Below, piece after piece: positions 61,981 through 64,000 of a stretch of 64,000 bases of DNA; the first letter of the stretch is position 1; each line of letters opens with the position of its first letter. The DNA is from CAMYMQ01 sp963730305. Lineage in GTDB: Bacteria > Pseudomonadota > Alphaproteobacteria > Bin65. The stretch lies in NCBI GenBank assembly GCA_963730305.1, contig CAVSRB010000006.1, positions 254,633-318,632 on the forward strand. The letters run 5' to 3'. The position numbers were made by a program, and so were the translations under genes. The notes under the pieces were generated by a model. The model was not told the origin of the DNA. It did not search any database and saw only the letters and a list, made by a program, of their open reading frames with translations.

Positions 61981-62420
61981 ATGTCAGGTTGTGTCAGGTC
62001 GGCGCCTGACATGGCGTCTCTTGCGGCGGGCCTGCGCGGCCGACCGAATGTCGGCATTTGTCATCGAGTGTCATCATCGCCTGGGCACCGTCATGCCCGC
62101 GCCCTTCGGCAAGCTCAGGATGAGGGCGGGCATCCAGCGCGTCATCCGTCCTGGACTCCCGCCTGCGCGGGAGTGACGAGCGGTCCGGATGTAAGCATTT
62201 GTCATCATGCGTCATCATGCTTGCCCGGTCGGGGGCCGTCGTCGGTCAGGAAAAGTAAGGGTCGGCCCCAGCCAGCGCACCGGCCCCGCCTCCGCCGGAA
62301 AGGTAAGGAAAGGTAAGGTCGGTCGTTGTCGCAGCCGGCTCGGCGGCGCGCTGGGCCGCGCCATCGGGGGCCCGGATCGGGGAGCGGGGAGGGGCAGGAT
62401 GTCATGTTGTGTAAGGTCGG
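61981..62420. repeat. Degenerate short direct repeats
   Basis: A 22-base unit at 61981-62002 (ATGTCAGGTTGTGTCAGGTC...) recurs at 62399-62420 with two mismatches. A second unit, GCATTTGTCATC followed by one or two GTCATCAT, occurs near 62052 and near 62195, and GGTAAGGAAAGGTAAGG-type repeats lie near 62300. These look like decayed copies of one or more short intergenic repeats. Confidence 0.5.
62156..62173. repeat. Palindromic intergenic element
   Basis: CTCCCGC-CTGC-GCGGGAG is a perfect 7-bp stem set in the wording CTGGACTCCCGCCTGCGCGG, typical of a family of palindromic repeats found between genes in many proteobacteria. Confidence 0.6.
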
Positions 62421-62740
62421 TCGTCGGGCGGCTCACCCGGGGCAGGTTGTCCTTGGGATCCGGCGTCCGGTGATAGGAAATAAAACACATATGGTGACGC
62501 AGGGCGGCCGGTTCAATCGGTGTGGTCGGCGCCGGGAAATCCTGCCGCGATGGCTGCTTTCCGCCCGAAAGCCGACGCGATAGCGCCGCCGCCCGGGTGA
62601 CTGCACCCAGCCAAACACGGACATCCGAACGGCGGCGGTACCCATCCTATCGGAGCGCCGTGGGGATTGCCGTCAGGGGCGCAGAGAGCGCCTTGCGGTT
62701 TGTCGCGGAGGCCCGGCCGCGGGGGCGGCCCGCGGCCCCC

Positions 62741-63346
62741 TCAGCGCGCGCTCGATGCCGTGATCCGATAGATCACCCGGCGCGGGTCGCCCGGGGCGGA
62801 GTAGAAGATCTCGTGGCGATAGAGGTCGAGCTGGATATTGACCGAGCGCCCGCGATCAAAGAGATAGACGGACCACTCGTCCCGCCGCACTTCCCTGAAA
62901 TAGTAGCGTCCCCGGCCGTTCACTTCCCGCCAGCGTCCGAAACGGGTCATCCGGAAATATCCGCCAGGGTAAAAGACCGCGCGGGCGGTCCAACCGTTCA
63001 CGCCGCTGCGGCTGGTGCTGTTCGTGATCGGGTAGAGCGGGCGCCGTTGCGGCTGATTGACGTAGGAGACGAACGTCATGCGTTTGTACAGGTCCAGTTG
63101 CAGACGCAAGCCGCGAGACGGGTCCAGCAGGTACACCGACCATTCGTCCCGCCTTTCTTCGATGAAATGAAATACCTGTCCGCTTCGTGTCCCGCGCTCG
63201 ATCCAACGCCTGGCGCCGACCTTGGAGAAAATGGCTTGGGGCGTCCATACGGTGGTGACATTCCAGCCATCCGTCCTGGCGGCCGCCGTTGACGGTGCGA
63301 GCGCGGCAAAGATCACGGCGATCAAGGCAAATCTTTTCAGTGTCAT
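62741..63346 (-). CDS. Secreted protein with two internal repeats
   Basis: A 201-residue protein with signal peptide MTLKRFALIAVIFAALAPST and two tandem repeats of about 75 residues. Each carries the signature RRDEWSVYL, then a loop and LQLDLYKRMTF or IQLDLYRHEIF. Similar repeats are recalled in small exported proteins of alphaproteobacteria with unknown roles; a lectin-like beta structure is possible but not shown. The start at 63346 is taken because the longer frame lacks a signal peptide. Confidence 0.7.
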   Translation of the reverse strand: MTLKRFALIAVIFAALAPSTAAARTDGWNVTTVWTPQAIFSKVGARRWIERGTRSGQVFHFIEERRDEWSVYLLDPSRGLRLQLDLYKRMTFVSYVNQPQRRPLYPITNSTSRSGVNGWTARAVFYPGGYFRMTRFGRWREVNGRGRYYFREVRRDEWSVYLFDRGRSVNIQLDLYRHEIFYSAPGDPRRVIYRITASSAR

Positions 63347-64000
63347 TACACGTTCCGATCCGATCTCGTAGACATAAGGCGCCACAGTTCGGCCAAACGA
63401 GTTATCGTGGTGTGCCGGGCCAGGATCGCGGCGAGGGGAAAACGCTTCCGTGACAACGGTATACCGATCGCCGGATCAACGCCAATCGAGATTCCGCTGG
63501 TCCGCGCCGCGGCGTGACGGTCGATTGCCGATGCTTTGCACGAGGGATGGAGCCACGCCGTGGCGGGAAACGTCCTGCTCGATAGCCCGTACGGCACGAG
63601 CAATCCGGAAGAAGCGACCATCGTCTTCGTTGCCGCCGGCGCCGCGGTCCCGAGACGTGAAGCGAAAGCAGGTTTCCTCACCTCGGACGCGTTCCATCCG
63701 GGCCCGTCAGGTCACCCGTTGGACGCGCCAGACACCACCGCTTTGAATTCACACAGAACGGTCCCGTCGGCCAACGCGGAAGCGCGGCTTGACCCTGCCG
63801 GACAAAGTCGTGATCTGCCGAAGCCTCTTCGCTTCGGAACGCCCCGACCGCGGACAGTCCTTGATCGAATTCCGAGAAGCTGGCCAACAGATGGTCAGTT
63901 CGTTTTGGGTCAGGAGCGGACGTCGATGGGGTCGGCGGGGGATGTCCGCTTTGGAAACCAAAGCCGACGAAGCAGAAGCCGGCGCGTCACGTCCGCCTGT
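63347..64000. other. Right-hand end, no gene supported
   Basis: The last 654 bases contain only short overlapping frames with no recognisable domain or signal peptide and with base usage unlike the genes nearby. They may be an intergenic region or a decayed gene. Confidence 0.5.

Larger units (their letters stand above)
61873..62740. other. Long intergenic region with degenerate repeats, no gene seen
   Basis: The 868 bases show no credible coding frame. Frames here are short and of unlike composition. The region is instead filled with short degenerate direct repeats and a palindrome, described separately. Confidence 0.6.

Noticed and set aside
63450..63961. Short frames at the right-hand end
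   Set aside because: No domains, no signal peptides, unlike composition and mutual overlap; none is supported.

Overview
The window is 64 kb of very GC-rich, gene-dense chromosome. Broad families point to an alphaproteobacterium, probably a free-living Rhodospirillales-like heterotroph: TRAP and LIV-type ABC transporters, MarR, TetR and LysR regulators, UbiD decarboxylases, an Flp-type pilin, and short palindromic intergenic repeats of the kind common in that class. This placement is an inference; there is no rRNA or other marker gene. I found no tRNA, rRNA, CRISPR array, phage or insertion sequence.

Layout. 1-7.3 kb: a CoA-dependent side-chain oxidation module (thiolase end, DmdC-type acyl-CoA dehydrogenase, feruloyl-CoA synthase-like ligase, three MaoC hydratases, an SDR). 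7.3-12 kb: a TRAP transporter operon with a 2-hydroxyacid dehydrogenase and a VOC protein. 12-21 kb: a citryl-CoA-lyase-like protein overlapping a phenylacetate-CoA-ligase-like enzyme, a UbiD decarboxylase, a MarR regulator with the same operator motif on both sides, an acyl-CoA synthetase, and an FAH-GNAT-hydrolase operon. 21.5-25 kb: a MetE-core protein, two methyltransferases and a cyclic-nucleotide-binding protein. 25-32.5 kb: an adenylate-forming enzyme with an HTH-like N-terminus, an iron-sulfur protein, a MarR regulator, a homocysteine methyltransferase, and a MetF-VOC-aldolase operon. 32.5-33.3 kb: a pilin-like gene and a tiny membrane peptide. 33.3-37.6 kb: a CoA ligase, a MarR regulator and a fused salicylyl-/2-aminobenzoyl-CoA monooxygenase-reductase. 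38-47 kb: a LIV-type ABC importer with three tandem binding proteins. 47-52.4 kb: TetR, another CoA ligase, quinone oxidoreductase, epimerase, LysR. 52.4-64 kb: a diguanylate cyclase, decayed fragments, a Rieske oxygenase, a histidine kinase, a second MetE-core protein, two lipoproteins, a second UbiD and a repeat-containing secreted protein.

Together the genes look like a catabolic island for aromatic and phenylpropanoid acids: importers, six acyl/aryl-CoA ligases, decarboxylases, ring oxygenases, beta-oxidation enzymes and several folate or homocysteine methyl-transfer enzymes that could handle methyl groups from methoxylated substrates. The substrates are inferred.

Quality note. Seven otherwise well-conserved genes are interrupted by frameshifts, eleven in all. 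Every one is repaired by removing a single base, usually one of two identical neighbours, and every repaired gene has a normal length and end. I read these as insertion errors in the assembly rather than pseudogenes.
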